Origin: Candidatus Arthromitus sp. SFB-turkey
Lineage (GTDB): Bacteria; Bacillota; Clostridia; Clostridiales; Clostridiaceae
Assembly (NCBI RefSeq): GCF_001655775.1
Contig: NZ_LXFF01000024.1
Coordinates: 1 to 60,238 of the forward strand
DNA: 60,238 nt
Reading direction: 5' to 3'
Shown: positions 25,662 through 34,408 of the stretch, piece after piece
Layout of the letters: each line of letters opens with the position of its first letter
Position numbering within the stretch: the stretch's first letter is position 1
Position numbers and translations under genes: made by a program
Notes under the pieces: generated by a model
The model's database searches: none
What the model saw: only the letters and a program-made list of their open reading frames with translations
What the model was told of the DNA's origin: nothing

Positions 25662-26486
25662 ATGATATTTGGCATATCTGTTAATACTTCAAAAGCTAAC
25701 TATGAAACAATTTTGAAGAAGATATGGGTAACATTAAAAAATAAAATTCCTGATTGTAAAGTAAAAATATTTTTGGATGGAATTGATCTTGAAAAGGAAA
25801 AGCATACATTATCATTTTTGTTTATTATTGGAGGAGATGGAACGATTTTAAGGAATGTTAGGATTCTTAAAGACCATCAAGTTCCAATAGTTGGAGTTAA
25901 TTATGGAACTTTAGGTTTTCTAGCTAGTATAGAGATAAATGATATAGGTGAAGCAGTAGAGTTTATAAAAAATAATAATTATTATATTGAAAAAAGGATT
26001 ATGCTTAGTGCATTTATGGATGCGGATGATTGTGTGAAAAAGTATGTTGCGCTAAATGATATTGTTGTAATGAAATTACCTATGTCTAGATTATTAAAAT
26101 TTAAAATTTTTATAGATGATAAATATTATAGTACTTTTTCAGGTGATGGTTTAATAATTGCAACTCCAACTGGTTCTACAGCGTATTCTTTGTCAGCAGG
26201 TGGTCCTATAGTATTACCGAGTATTGAATCTATAATTATAACACCGATTTGTCCACATTCTTTGAATGCCAAAAGTTTAGTTATTGGTTCAGAAAGTACA
26301 ATAAAATTAGAGATTGATGGCATTGATGATAATTGTTATGTTGTTGTAGATGGTCAAAGACAGGAAATGCTTTTAGGAAAACAACTTCTTAAAATTTGTA
26401 AATTTGAAAAAAGTTGTTCAATTGTTAGATTTGATTTTTATGATTATTATAGTGTTCTAAGAGAAAAATTAATTAACAGAATTTAA
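25662..26486 (+). CDS. nadK: NAD kinase
   Basis: This 274-residue enzyme makes NADP from NAD. It shows the GGDGTILR motif (about 57-64), GVNYGTLGFLA, the substrate block SGDGLIIATPTGSTAYSLSAGG and PICPHSLNAKSLV. Start ATG at 25662 follows AAGGAGAAA. Normal length, ordinary member of the operon. Confidence 0.95.
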   Translation: MIFGISVNTSKANYETILKKIWVTLKNKIPDCKVKIFLDGIDLEKEKHTLSFLFIIGGDGTILRNVRILKDHQVPIVGVNYGTLGFLASIEINDIGEAVEFIKNNNYYIEKRIMLSAFMDADDCVKKYVALNDIVVMKLPMSRLLKFKIFIDDKYYSTFSGDGLIIATPTGSTAYSLSAGGPIVLPSIESIIITPICPHSLNAKSLVIGSESTIKLEIDGIDDNCYVVVDGQRQEMLLGKQLLKICKFEKSCSIVRFDFYDYYSVLREKLINRI

Positions 26487-26508
26487 ATCTACAAGGAGAA
26501 ATACTGAT

Positions 26509-26973
26509 ATGTTGAAGAATAAACGGCATGAGAAAATAATAGATATCATAACTAATAAAGATATAGAAACTCAAGAAGAATTGGCTGATGAATTAAGAAT
26601 TGCAGGTTTTGATGTAACTCAAGCAACGGTTTCGAGAGATATAAAACTTTTAAAACTTATAAAGGTTTCAACAAGTTCGGGTACATATAAATATGGAATT
26701 TTGAGTAATAGAGAACTTGAAGAAGCTAAGAAGATAGAGAGATATAAAAACATAATTGCTAGTAGTATTTTATCTATGGAAACTATAGATAAAATTTTAG
26801 TTATAAGAACACTTCCAGGAGCAGCGTCTGTTGTTGGAGAAGTTATAGATTCATTAAATTTAGAAGATATTGCAGGAAATATTGCAGGAGATAATACTAT
26901 TTTTGTTCTTGTTAGAAATGAAAATTCACTTAACTATATACAAAATAAAATAAATAAACTTATAAAAAGTTAG
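26509..26973 (+). CDS. argR: Arginine repressor ArgR
   Basis: The 154-residue regulator has the winged-helix N terminus (RHEKIIDIITN and ATVSRDIKLLKLIKV) and the oligomerisation/arginine-binding C terminus (IRTLPGAASVVGEVIDS, IAGNIAGDNTIFVLVR). Start behind ACAAGGAGAAA. ArgR in this operon is standard for Clostridia. No arginine biosynthesis genes are in the window. Confidence 0.94.
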   Translation: MLKNKRHEKIIDIITNKDIETQEELADELRIAGFDVTQATVSRDIKLLKLIKVSTSSGTYKYGILSNRELEEAKKIERYKNIIASSILSMETIDKILVIRTLPGAASVVGEVIDSLNLEDIAGNIAGDNTIFVLVRNENSLNYIQNKINKLIKS

Positions 26974-26983
26974 GTGAATTTAA

Positions 26984-28654
26984 ATGTTAAAGGAAATGAA
27001 AATAGAAAATTTTGCTTTAATAGATAATCTTAATTTGGAATTTAAAAAAGGTTTTACTGTAATTTCAGGAGAAACAGGATCCGGAAAATCTATATTAATT
27101 GATGCTATTTGTTTTATATTAGGTTTTAAATTTAACAAAAATATTGTAAGAAATGGAGAAGAGAAAACCGTAGTTGAAGCAGTTTTTGATATAGATCATG
27201 AAAAAATAAATAAGATTCTTGAGGAAAATGGTATTAGCATAGATGATTATTTATTTATAAGACGTGAAGGATATTTAAATGGAAAAAGTATTGTAAGGAT
27301 AAATGGGAAAACTGTTACAAACAATATTTTAAAATTGATTTCAAAATATTTGATGGATATTCATACTCAACATCAAAATTATGAGTTGTTGAATAACAGT
27401 AAACACATTAATTATTTAGATAAGTATATAGGAAGTAATATAAATTTTGATAGTTATTTAAAAATTTATAAAGAATGGATTTTTGTTAAATCTAAAATAG
27501 ATGAAATAAAAAATAGTAAGTTAAATGAGAGTTATATAGATTATGTAAAATTTCAAATTAATGAATTGGATAAAGCAAATCTTATTGTGGAAGAAGATGA
27601 AGAATTAGAATCTAAAATTAAATTGTTAAATAATAGTGAGAAAATAAGTAAAATAATTAATCAATCGATGGACAATTTAAAGTATAAAGAAGAGAATTCA
27701 ATAAATACAAATTTGATGAATGTTATTAAATCTTTAAAGACCGTTGATTATATTTTAGATGATGTTAAAAATATAGTTGATAGGTTAGAAAGTATTTATT
27801 ATGATTTGGAAAGTATTTTTGATGATGTAAAGTCTATTGGAGATAATATTCATTTTGATTTAAATGAATTTGATAATATAAATTCTAGAATATATTTTAT
27901 AAATTCTTTGAAGAAAAAGTTTAATAAAGCCACGGTTAAAGATCTTATTGATTATAATGAAGAATTACATATTTACTTGGATGAAGTTTTAAATCAAGAA
28001 AGTATATTGAAAAATTTACAGAATCAAGAGAAAAATTTATATGATGAATTGTGTTTTGAAGCAAATAAAATAAGTGATATTCGTGAAAAATATTCTAAGC
28101 GTATTGAAGAAGAAATTATTTCTGAGCTTAATTATATGGGAATGGAAAATATTGTTTTTAAGATCGATATAACTAAAGATTCTGAATTTGGTTTACTTGG
28201 TAATGATAACGTTAATTTTTTTATATCGACTAATAAGGGAGAGCCTTTAAAAAATTTATCAAAGATTGTATCGGGCGGAGAATTATCTAGAATAATGCTT
28301 GCTCTTAAAATAGTATTTTTAGGAAATGAACCTATTTCAGGAATTATATTTGATGAAATTGATACGGGAGTTAGTGGTAAGATAGCACAAAAAGTTGGAG
28401 AAAAAATGTATTATTTATCATCACGATGTCAAGTTTTTTGTATAACACATTTACCGCAAATTGCTAGTCTTTCAGATAATCATTATGTAGCAACGAAAAA
28501 AATTGAAAACGAAAAAACTTATACAGAAGTTAAAATTATAAATTTTGATGAAAAAATAAATGAGATAGCAAAAATGATTGGTGGAGAGAATGTCACAGAA
28601 AGTGCTTTTATAAGTGCAAAGGAACTTATTGGTAATAAAAAATTGATAGAATAA
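26984..28654 (+). CDS. recN: DNA repair protein RecN
   Basis: This 556-residue SMC-like protein acts in double-strand break repair. It has Walker A GETGSGKSIL (29-38), the coiled-coil middle region rich in K/E/N, and the C-terminal signature LSKIVSGGELSRIMLALK and IIFDEIDTGVSGK with the switch ITHLPQIASL. Start behind TTAGGTGAATTTAA. Length is normal. Confidence 0.95.
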   Translation: MLKEMKIENFALIDNLNLEFKKGFTVISGETGSGKSILIDAICFILGFKFNKNIVRNGEEKTVVEAVFDIDHEKINKILEENGISIDDYLFIRREGYLNGKSIVRINGKTVTNNILKLISKYLMDIHTQHQNYELLNNSKHINYLDKYIGSNINFDSYLKIYKEWIFVKSKIDEIKNSKLNESYIDYVKFQINELDKANLIVEEDEELESKIKLLNNSEKISKIINQSMDNLKYKEENSINTNLMNVIKSLKTVDYILDDVKNIVDRLESIYYDLESIFDDVKSIGDNIHFDLNEFDNINSRIYFINSLKKKFNKATVKDLIDYNEELHIYLDEVLNQESILKNLQNQEKNLYDELCFEANKISDIREKYSKRIEEEIISELNYMGMENIVFKIDITKDSEFGLLGNDNVNFFISTNKGEPLKNLSKIVSGGELSRIMLALKIVFLGNEPISGIIFDEIDTGVSGKIAQKVGEKMYYLSSRCQVFCITHLPQIASLSDNHYVATKKIENEKTYTEVKIINFDEKINEIAKMIGGENVTESAFISAKELIGNKKLIE

Positions 28655-28675
28655 AATATATTTAAAATGAAACAA

Positions 28676-28711
28676 TAAATCATGAGTATATTTGCTCATG
28701 ATTTTTTTTGT
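28676..28711 (+). terminator. Rho-independent terminator
   Basis: AATCATGAG - TATATTTG - CTCATGATT followed by T8 ends the nusB-recN transcript. Confidence 0.9.
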
Positions 28712-28748
28712 TTGTTTTAATATGTTCTTGTGAAGAGGAGGAATTAAA

Positions 28749-29933
28749 ATGCGGATGAAAAATTTTATTAAAATTTTCGCAATATTTACTCCTATATTAG
28801 TATTGTTTTTGTATATTTCCTCTGTTTTTATTAGTATTCCAGAGGTTGTATTTTTAAGAGATGGAAATAATTTAGAATCAAATAAAGGAATAATAAATTA
28901 TACTTTAAAAAAAATATACGATAACATATCAGAGTATGATGCTGAATTCTTAGGATTTAAGATTAAAACTGTTGAGGTTATGGCAATTCCTAAAGAAATT
29001 CAATTGTATCCTGGAGGTAATGTTGTTGGAATAAAACTTCAAACTAATGGACCACTTGTTGTTGGATTTTCTGATATAGAAAATGAAGAACAAAAACCAT
29101 ACAGTCCTTCCAAAGAAAGTGGTATAAATTTAGGCGATGTTATACTAGCTATAAATGAAATAGAAATAAATTCATCTGAATTTTTAGCTGAAACTTTAAA
29201 TTCTCTAAAGTTAGATGAATTAGATGTAAAAATAGAAAGAGATGGAAAAATTTTATATAAAAAAGTAAAGCCTGTAAAAACATCTGATGGAAAAAATAAA
29301 ATTGGTTTGTGGGTTAGAGATTCGACAGCTGGTATTGGAACTGTAACTTTTATTGATCCAGAAACAGGACTTTATGGAGCGTTGGGTCATCCTATAACTG
29401 ATGTTGATACTGGAGACATAATAAAAATAAGTAAGGGGAACATTGTTAATTCATCTATAGTAAATGTTAAACGAGGAGAAAAAGGAAATCCAGGTGAATT
29501 AAAAGGTGTTTTTATAAACGATGATATAAAATTAGGTAGTGTTAAACACAATACTAAATACGGTATATTTGGAGAATATAGTTTAGAAAATTTTTATGGT
29601 GAAAAATTGAGTATAGCATTGAAAAATGAAATACAGGAAGGTCCAGCTAAAATAATTTCTACAATTGATAACGATGAACCTAAAATGTATGATGTAGTAA
29701 TAGAAAAATTACTACAACAAGACAATCCTAGTTCTAAAAGTATGATTATAAAAGTTGTAGATGAGGAGCTTTTAGAAAAGACTGGAGGTATTGTTCAAGG
29801 TATGAGTGGTAGTCCTATAATACAAAATAATAAACTAGTTGGAGCTGTTACACATGTGTTAGTTAATAAACCAGACACAGGATATGGTATATATATAGAA
29901 TGGATGCTTAAAGAAAGTAAAATTTTCGATTAA
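28749..29933 (+). CDS. spoIVB: Sporulation protease SpoIVB
   Basis: This 394-residue S55-family serine protease is made in the forespore, crosses into the intermembrane space and triggers pro-sigma-K processing. It has an N-terminal membrane anchor (about 6-30), a PDZ domain (about 85-175, with INLGDVILAINEIEI) and the catalytic domain with His214 in ALGHPITD and Ser353 in GMSGSPI. The start lies behind AGAGGAGGAATT. It directly precedes spo0A, the standard clostridial and bacillary order. Confidence 0.94.
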   Translation: MRMKNFIKIFAIFTPILVLFLYISSVFISIPEVVFLRDGNNLESNKGIINYTLKKIYDNISEYDAEFLGFKIKTVEVMAIPKEIQLYPGGNVVGIKLQTNGPLVVGFSDIENEEQKPYSPSKESGINLGDVILAINEIEINSSEFLAETLNSLKLDELDVKIERDGKILYKKVKPVKTSDGKNKIGLWVRDSTAGIGTVTFIDPETGLYGALGHPITDVDTGDIIKISKGNIVNSSIVNVKRGEKGNPGELKGVFINDDIKLGSVKHNTKYGIFGEYSLENFYGEKLSIALKNEIQEGPAKIISTIDNDEPKMYDVVIEKLLQQDNPSSKSMIIKVVDEELLEKTGGIVQGMSGSPIIQNNKLVGAVTHVLVNKPDTGYGIYIEWMLKESKIFD

Positions 29934-29972
29934 TAAAACTACATTAACTAAGTTAATGTAGTTTTATTTTTA
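29933..29972 (+). terminator. Rho-independent terminator
   Basis: AAAACTACATTAAC - TAA - GTTAATGTAGTTTT with a T-rich tail, so spoIVB and spo0A are separate units. Confidence 0.9.
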
Positions 29973-29989
29973 GAAAAAAATATTAAATA

Positions 29990-30018
29990 AAAGGATATTT
30001 TTATCTTTTGTCGAACAA
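29990..30018 (+). promoter_or_regulatory. Sigma-H-type promoter and 0A box of spo0A
   Basis: AAAGGATAT (29990-29998), 11 bases and GTCGAACAA (30010-30018) match the sigma-H consensus (RNAGGAWWW, 11-12, RNNGAATWW) at all but one position. TTTGTCGAA at 30007-30015 is a perfect 0A box overlapping the -10. Positive or negative self-control of spo0A is expected. Confidence 0.75.
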
Positions 30019-30065
30019 TTTAAAGTAGATTAAAAGAGGCGAATTTTTTAAAGGAGCGAAAAACA

Positions 30066-30896
30066 TTGGAAGATAAGAATATAAAAATTTTAATTGCTGA
30101 TGATAATGATGAATTTTGTATAATTTTAAAAGATTATCTAAATAATCAAGAGGGTTTTAATGTTGTTGGTATTGCTAAAAATGGTATTGAGGCATTAAAG
30201 TTTATAGACGAAAATAAACCTGATTTAGTTATACTAGATATAATAATGCCGCATCTAGATGGCTTAGGTGTTTTGGAAAAATTAAATTTAAATAAAGACT
30301 CAGAATTAGCTCCTAAAGTTATTGTATTATCAGCTGTTGGACAAGATAAAATTACACAGAATGCTATTAAATTAGGTGTTGATTACTATGTCCTTAAACC
30401 TTTTGATATGGATGTTTTTATTAAAAGAATAAGACAAATGTTTAATATTGCATCTGATCAAAAATATTTTGTTCATAAAGAAGAGTGTGTTGTTAAATCT
30501 TCAAATCAAGATTTAGAAAATTCTCCTAAAGAGATAGAGTCTATGGATTTGGAAAGTGAAATTACAAGTATTATACATGAGATTGGAGTTCCAGCTCATA
30601 TAAAGGGATATTTTTATTTAAGAGAAGCGATTTCGATGGTTGTTAATGATATAGAATTGTTGTCTGCGGTTACTAAAGAATTGTATCCGTCAATTGCGAG
30701 AAGATATAATACAACTTCTAGTAGAGTTGAGAGAGCTATTAGACATGCTATAGAAGTTGCTTGGAGTAGAGGGCAGATTGAAAGTATAAATAAAATCTTC
30801 GGATATACAATACATAATGAAAAAGGAAAACCAACAAATTCTGAGTTCATTGCAATGGTTGCAGATAGATTACGATTGAAAAATAAAGTTGGATAA
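30066..30896 (+). CDS. spo0A: Sporulation master regulator Spo0A
   Basis: The TTG at 30066 follows AAAGGAGCG. The 276-residue response regulator has a receiver domain with acidic Asp12-Asp13, phosphoacceptor Asp58 in VILDIIMP and the Lys of YYVLKPFD, then a variable linker, and the C-terminal Spo0A DNA-binding domain with [19 protein letters not shown] and the recognition helix [18 protein letters not shown]. It commits the cell to sporulation. Its promoter carries sigma-H and 0A-box signals. Confidence 0.97.
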   Translation: MEDKNIKILIADDNDEFCIILKDYLNNQEGFNVVGIAKNGIEALKFIDENKPDLVILDIIMPHLDGLGVLEKLNLNKDSELAPKVIVLSAVGQDKITQNAIKLGVDYYVLKPFDMDVFIKRIRQMFNIASDQKYFVHKEECVVKSSNQDLENSPKEIESMDLESEITSIIHEIGVPAHIKGYFYLREAISMVVNDIELLSAVTKELYPSIARRYNTTSSRVERAIRHAIEVAWSRGQIESINKIFGYTIHNEKGKPTNSEFIAMVADRLRLKNKVG

Positions 30897-30906
30897 GTTT
30901 TAAAAA

Positions 30907-30952
30907 CAAAAAGCAAGAGTTTGATTTTTAAAATCTTCTCTTGCTTTTTAAA
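30907..30952. terminator. Bidirectional Rho-independent terminator
   Basis: AAAAAGCAAGAG - loop - CTCTTGCTTTTT lies between the convergent spo0A and the minus-strand gene at 30954. Confidence 0.85.
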
Positions 30953-30953
30953 A

Positions 30954-31355
30954 TTATTTACGAACTCTTTGAACTTTAGTTAAACTTTTAGGTTGTGGTT
31001 GGTCAACGGGAATTAAATCTTGTCTGTTAGATAAATTTCTTATATTTAATATTTTTAAATTTTCTCTCACTTTTTTATCTTTTAGGGCTTGAACTATAAC
31101 AAGGTGTCCTTGATTAATATTTATGAAGAAGGGTTTTTTAAACCATCGTTTTTTCTTATAAGTACATTTTATTATATTTTTGCTACGTTCTGGTTTAATC
31201 AAAACAACAGCTGTAAGTACATAAAAAATCCACAAATATCTTTTTACATCAATTTTAACTGATAGTACATTTCCTTGAGCTTGAGTTAATCTATCTCCGT
31301 ATTTTTTGAGATAAGATTTCGTGTAATAATCTGTTATTTTATCTTTAAAACCCAT
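30954..31355 (-). CDS. Hypothetical protein with one hydrophobic segment
   Basis: The 133-residue protein starts behind GAGGAGTTTATAA. It has a charged N terminus, one hydrophobic segment (YLWIFYVLTAVVLI, about 40-53), and a strongly basic rest including KCTYKKKRWFKKPF and a proline-rich end. I recognise no family. It is a single-gene unit converging on spo0A. The basic nature suggests a nucleic-acid or membrane-surface role, but this is a guess. Confidence 0.7.
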   Translation of the reverse strand: MGFKDKITDYYTKSYLKKYGDRLTQAQGNVLSVKIDVKRYLWIFYVLTAVVLIKPERSKNIIKCTYKKKRWFKKPFFININQGHLVIVQALKDKKVRENLKILNIRNLSNRQDLIPVDQPQPKSLTKVQRVRK

Positions 31356-31455
31356 TTATAAACTCCTCTTTCTAAAAATTATATACTTATATAGTATTAT
31401 TTTATTTTTTGTAATTCAATATTTTTTTTATTAATAACGCTTAACTTTTATTATA

Positions 31456-31464
31456 TGTTATAAT
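31456..31464 (+). promoter_or_regulatory. Extended -10 promoter of deoC
   Basis: TGTTATAAT has the TGn extension and a perfect TATAAT, 38 bases before the deoC start. No good -35 is visible, which is usual for extended -10 sites. Confidence 0.5.
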
Positions 31465-31502
31465 TACAAAAATAAAAAATATCAAATTAAAGGGAGATAA
31501 TA

Positions 31503-32159
31503 ATGTTTAGTAAATATTTTGATCATACAATTTTAAAAGCAGATGCAACTGAAAAAGAAATTATAAATTTATGTGAGGAAGCTAAAAAATATAATTTTGC
31601 TTCAGTTTGTGTTAATCCATGTTATGTAAAAAAATGTGTAGAAATTTTAAAAGAAACTGATGTAGATGTTTGTACTGTTGTTGGATTTCCTTTAGGTAGT
31701 ATGAGTACAGAATCAAAATTATTTGAAACAGAGCAAGCTTTAAAAGATAATGCTGATGAAATAGATATGGTTATAAACATAGGAAAACTTAAAGATAAAG
31801 ATTATGATTATGTGAAAAATGAAATTAATCTTTTGAAAAAAGCTTGTGGAAATAAAATTTTAAAAGTGATAATAGAGACTTGTCTTTTAACTGACGAAGA
31901 AAAGATTAAAGCATGTGAGTTATCCAAAGAAGCCGGAGCAGATTTTGTTAAGACTTCAACTGGAATGTCAAAAGCAGGAGCTAAGAAAGAAGATATAATT
32001 TTAATGAAGAAAGTTGTTGGAAATGATTTGGGTGTTAAAGCATCTGGAGGAATAAAAGATTTAAATTCTGCAAAAATTATGATTGATGCTGGAGCAACAA
32101 GAATTGGTTGTTCTTCAACGGTTAATATTATGGAAGATTATGCACAAAATACAAAATAA
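31503..32159 (+). CDS. deoC: Deoxyribose-phosphate aldolase
   Basis: The 218-residue class I aldolase cleaves 2-deoxyribose-5-phosphate to glyceraldehyde-3-phosphate and acetaldehyde, in deoxynucleoside salvage. It has [29 protein letters not shown] and the Schiff-base lysine Lys150 in [14 protein letters not shown]. Start ATG after AAAGGGAGATAAT. It is a single-gene unit; no deoD or pdp neighbours are seen. Confidence 0.95.
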   Translation: MFSKYFDHTILKADATEKEIINLCEEAKKYNFASVCVNPCYVKKCVEILKETDVDVCTVVGFPLGSMSTESKLFETEQALKDNADEIDMVINIGKLKDKDYDYVKNEINLLKKACGNKILKVIIETCLLTDEEKIKACELSKEAGADFVKTSTGMSKAGAKKEDIILMKKVVGNDLGVKASGGIKDLNSAKIMIDAGATRIGCSSTVNIMEDYAQNTK

Positions 32160-32186
32160 TATAATATTTTAAAATATTTTAGAATA

Positions 32187-32230
32187 TAAAATTCTGGTGC
32201 GATAAAATTAATTTGCCACCAGAATTTATT
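32187..32230 (+). terminator. Rho-independent terminator
   Basis: AAATTCTGGTG - loop - CACCAGAATTT with a T-containing tail follows deoC. Confidence 0.8.
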
Positions 32231-32316
32231 TATATATTTAAAAATAATATAAAATCTACGAAAATGAAAATAAGATTTTTGGATATGTGATTATTAGATG
32301 AAAGGGGGAGCAATTT

Positions 32317-32409
32317 ATGGAGAAAAATATTTGTTTTGGTGAAATAAAATTGAACGAACAAGATTATAAAGATATAATTAAAGAATCCTTAAAGGAAACT
32401 TTTGAATAA
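32317..32409 (+). CDS. Possible 30-residue acidic peptide
   Basis: ATG at 32317 lies behind an unusually strong GAAAGGGGGAG. The 30-residue product starts MEKNICFGEIKL and ends KESLKETFE; it is acidic and probably helical. It resembles no family known to me. Being short it may be overlooked by gene finders, but the ribosome binding site argues that it is translated. It may be cotranscribed with the following GDSL hydrolase gene. Confidence 0.5.
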   Translation: MEKNICFGEIKLNEQDYKDIIKESLKETFE

Positions 32410-32493
32410 ATATATTTTTAAAAATATTTATTTTGTAAAAAAATAGTGAATAATATATATGTAAATAATTTTAAATATTTGTGAGGAATTTAA

Positions 32494-33171
32494 GTGGCAA
32501 AGAATTATTTATATGAAAAATTTCAAATAGAAGAATATATGGTAAATTTTTTAAATAGTGTACTTTCTACACAATGGGACGGAGAAACTAAGGAAATTGT
32601 TTTTTTAGGTGATTCGTTAATTAGAGATTATGATTTAAATAGATTTTTTCCAGATATTAAAAGTAAGTTGTTTAATTGTGGGGTATCTGGAATAACTACA
32701 GAAGGATTGTTTTATATCATTAAACAAGGAGTTATACGTCATAATCCTAAAACAGTTGTTATGTTAGTTGGTACGAATGATATGAGTGAGTATTATAATA
32801 AGCGGGATGAAGAAATAATTTTTAATATTGCTAGAGTGATAACTGAGTTAAAAATTATTCTTAAAAAGGTTAATATAGTATTGATATCAATATTGCCATG
32901 TGATGAGGCAAGATATGGAAAAGATGCAATAGGTGGAGGCGGAAGAGAAAATTCTCGTATAATAGAGATAAATAAAACTCTTAAAGAATTTGAAAATCAT
33001 TTTAAAGATCTAACTTATGTTGATGTATTTAAAGATTTATCTGATAAGTCAGGAAATTTAATTAATTCTTATACTCATGATGGAATACATCTTACTTTAA
33101 AAGGTTACGAGAAGTTGACTTCTGCATTGAAACCAATTATTCAAAAATTACTTAAAAAAGATGAAGATTAA
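32494..33171 (+). CDS. SGNH/GDSL-family hydrolase
   Basis: The GTG at 32494 follows GTGAGGAATT. The 225-residue protein has the SGNH blocks: FLGDSLIRDY (Ser), NCGVSG (Gly), VMLVGTNDMS (Asn), and YTHDGIHLTLKGY (Asp-x-x-His). No signal peptide is present, so it acts in the cytoplasm on an unknown ester, perhaps a lysophospholipid or acylated sugar. A terminator follows. Confidence 0.85.
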   Translation: MAKNYLYEKFQIEEYMVNFLNSVLSTQWDGETKEIVFLGDSLIRDYDLNRFFPDIKSKLFNCGVSGITTEGLFYIIKQGVIRHNPKTVVMLVGTNDMSEYYNKRDEEIIFNIARVITELKIILKKVNIVLISILPCDEARYGKDAIGGGGRENSRIIEINKTLKEFENHFKDLTYVDVFKDLSDKSGNLINSYTHDGIHLTLKGYEKLTSALKPIIQKLLKKDED

Positions 33172-33179
33172 TATATAAA

Positions 33180-33228
33180 CTAATTTAAGTTTACATACTA
33201 AGTATGTAAACTTAAATTTTTTTTTGGC
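33180..33228. terminator. Bidirectional Rho-independent terminator
   Basis: AATTTAAGTTTACATAC - TAA - GTATGTAAACTTAAATT is a 17-bp stem with T-tract, serving the GDSL gene and the converging pseudogene. Confidence 0.9.
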
Positions 33229-33475
33229 ACAATAGATTTTTATGGTTTTTATTGTTAATTATGATGTCACTTATGTGATTGTAAGCAGATACATATAGTT
33301 TGATTAATACGTCCATATCTTCTTGATTAAATTCATTAAATTTATAATCATTTTTGTTTGAAGATTTAGATTTTAAATAGAGTCTAAAATTGTTTTCTGC
33401 GTATGTACGCGACAAATTTCATATTGATCTGTCATTGGAAAAAGCGTGTTTAAATTCACGAAAAGTTATACTCAT
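33212..33475 (-). pseudogene. Small gene interrupted by an in-frame TGA
   Basis: On the minus strand ATG at 33475 sits behind AAGGAGTTTTAAAA and opens MSITFREFKHAFSNDRSI, then TGA at codon 19, and the same frame goes on as NLSRTYAENNFRLYLK to a normal stop at 33212. The product would be 87 residues without the TGA. The second part has no good ribosome binding site (TTG 33415). It is most likely a nonsense-mutated small gene. I do not recognise the family; the C-terminal part is hydrophilic (YVSAYNHISDIII). Confidence 0.65.
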
Positions 33476-33642
33476 TTTTAAAACTCCTTATCCTTTAATT
33501 TATTTAATTATAATTTATATAGGGATTATGTGAGTTTAATTAAAGTAACAAATAGTTAATATTTAAAATATAGAATTTGGTTTAAGAAAATTTTATAATA
33601 TATAAGTTGTTTATAATATTTTTAAATTGTGTGAGGTTGCAA

Positions 33643-34227
33643 ATGAAAAAATTCTTATTGAAAACATTGATAGCTGTTACTTTATTCTCTTTTACAGGTG
33701 TTGGAGGTTTTTCTGGTTTTGAACATAAAACAATAATTGTACAAGCTCAACAATCAATAGTTAATGCGTTAGGTAATCCAACTGTTTATTATACTCCTAG
33801 TGGAAAATCATTTCATTTAAGTAGAAATTGTTCTGCATTATCTAGGAGTAAAACTGTTTATAGCGGACAACTTAAAGATGTAATATCAAGTAAATCTGAT
33901 CCTTGTAATATTTGTGTAAAGTATACATCTTCAACAACATCATCTAGTTCAAGTAGTAATGTATCTAATTCTAATACAAGTACTCAAAAAAATAATGTTG
34001 TACAGTTAAATGTTAATAAAGAAGAATTGAAAAAATATTTAGAAAATGCATATAAAAAAGCGTTTGAAAGAGAGATAGATGATGAGGGATTAAATTATTG
34101 GATGAATCAATATAATAAGAATTTGAAAAATAATAATTCTAAGAATGCTATTGTATTAACTGTAAAAGAAATGATGAAGTCTGATGAGTTAAAACAAATA
34201 GCACAAAAAATAGGAATTTTGTATTAA
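33643..34227 (+). CDS. Secreted protein with a Cys-x-x-Cys module and DUF4214 domain
   Basis: The start chosen is ATG 33643, behind GTGAGGTTG. The 194-residue protein has a signal peptide (MKKFLLKTLIAVTLFSFTG, cleaved near IIVQA-QQ), a short module with YYTPSGKSFHLSRNCSALSR and PCNIC (two cysteine sites, found in small secreted repeats), a serine/asparagine-rich linker (about 100-130) and a C-terminal DUF4214 (YKKAFEREIDDEGLNYW, SDELKQIA). DUF4214 occurs in surface and S-layer-like proteins. There is no sortase motif or anchor. Its role outside the cell is unknown. Confidence 0.8.
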   Translation: MKKFLLKTLIAVTLFSFTGVGGFSGFEHKTIIVQAQQSIVNALGNPTVYYTPSGKSFHLSRNCSALSRSKTVYSGQLKDVISSKSDPCNICVKYTSSTTSSSSSSNVSNSNTSTQKNNVVQLNVNKEELKKYLENAYKKAFEREIDDEGLNYWMNQYNKNLKNNNSKNAIVLTVKEMMKSDELKQIAQKIGILY

Positions 34228-34270
34228 AATTAGAAACCATTTAAAAATAAAGTTGTGAAATATAAATATT

Positions 34271-34310
34271 TTAAAAAACCTTTAGTATTTTTACTAGAGG
34301 TTTTTTTATT
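34271..34310 (+). terminator. Rho-independent terminator
   Basis: AAAACCTTTAGTA - TTTT - TACTAGAGGTTTT followed by T residues. Confidence 0.85.
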
Positions 34311-34408
34311 TTACTAAAAATTGAAAAAAATTTTTTGTTTATTCTTTTAGTAATTATTTAAATAAAAAGAAAATATATATTTACTAAATAATTATGATGG
34401 AGGAAAAA

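Noticed and set aside
33416-33424. TGA read as tryptophan (alternative genetic code)
   Set aside because: TGA serves as the stop of clearly ordinary genes in this window (for example xseA and phnC), so the standard bacterial code applies.
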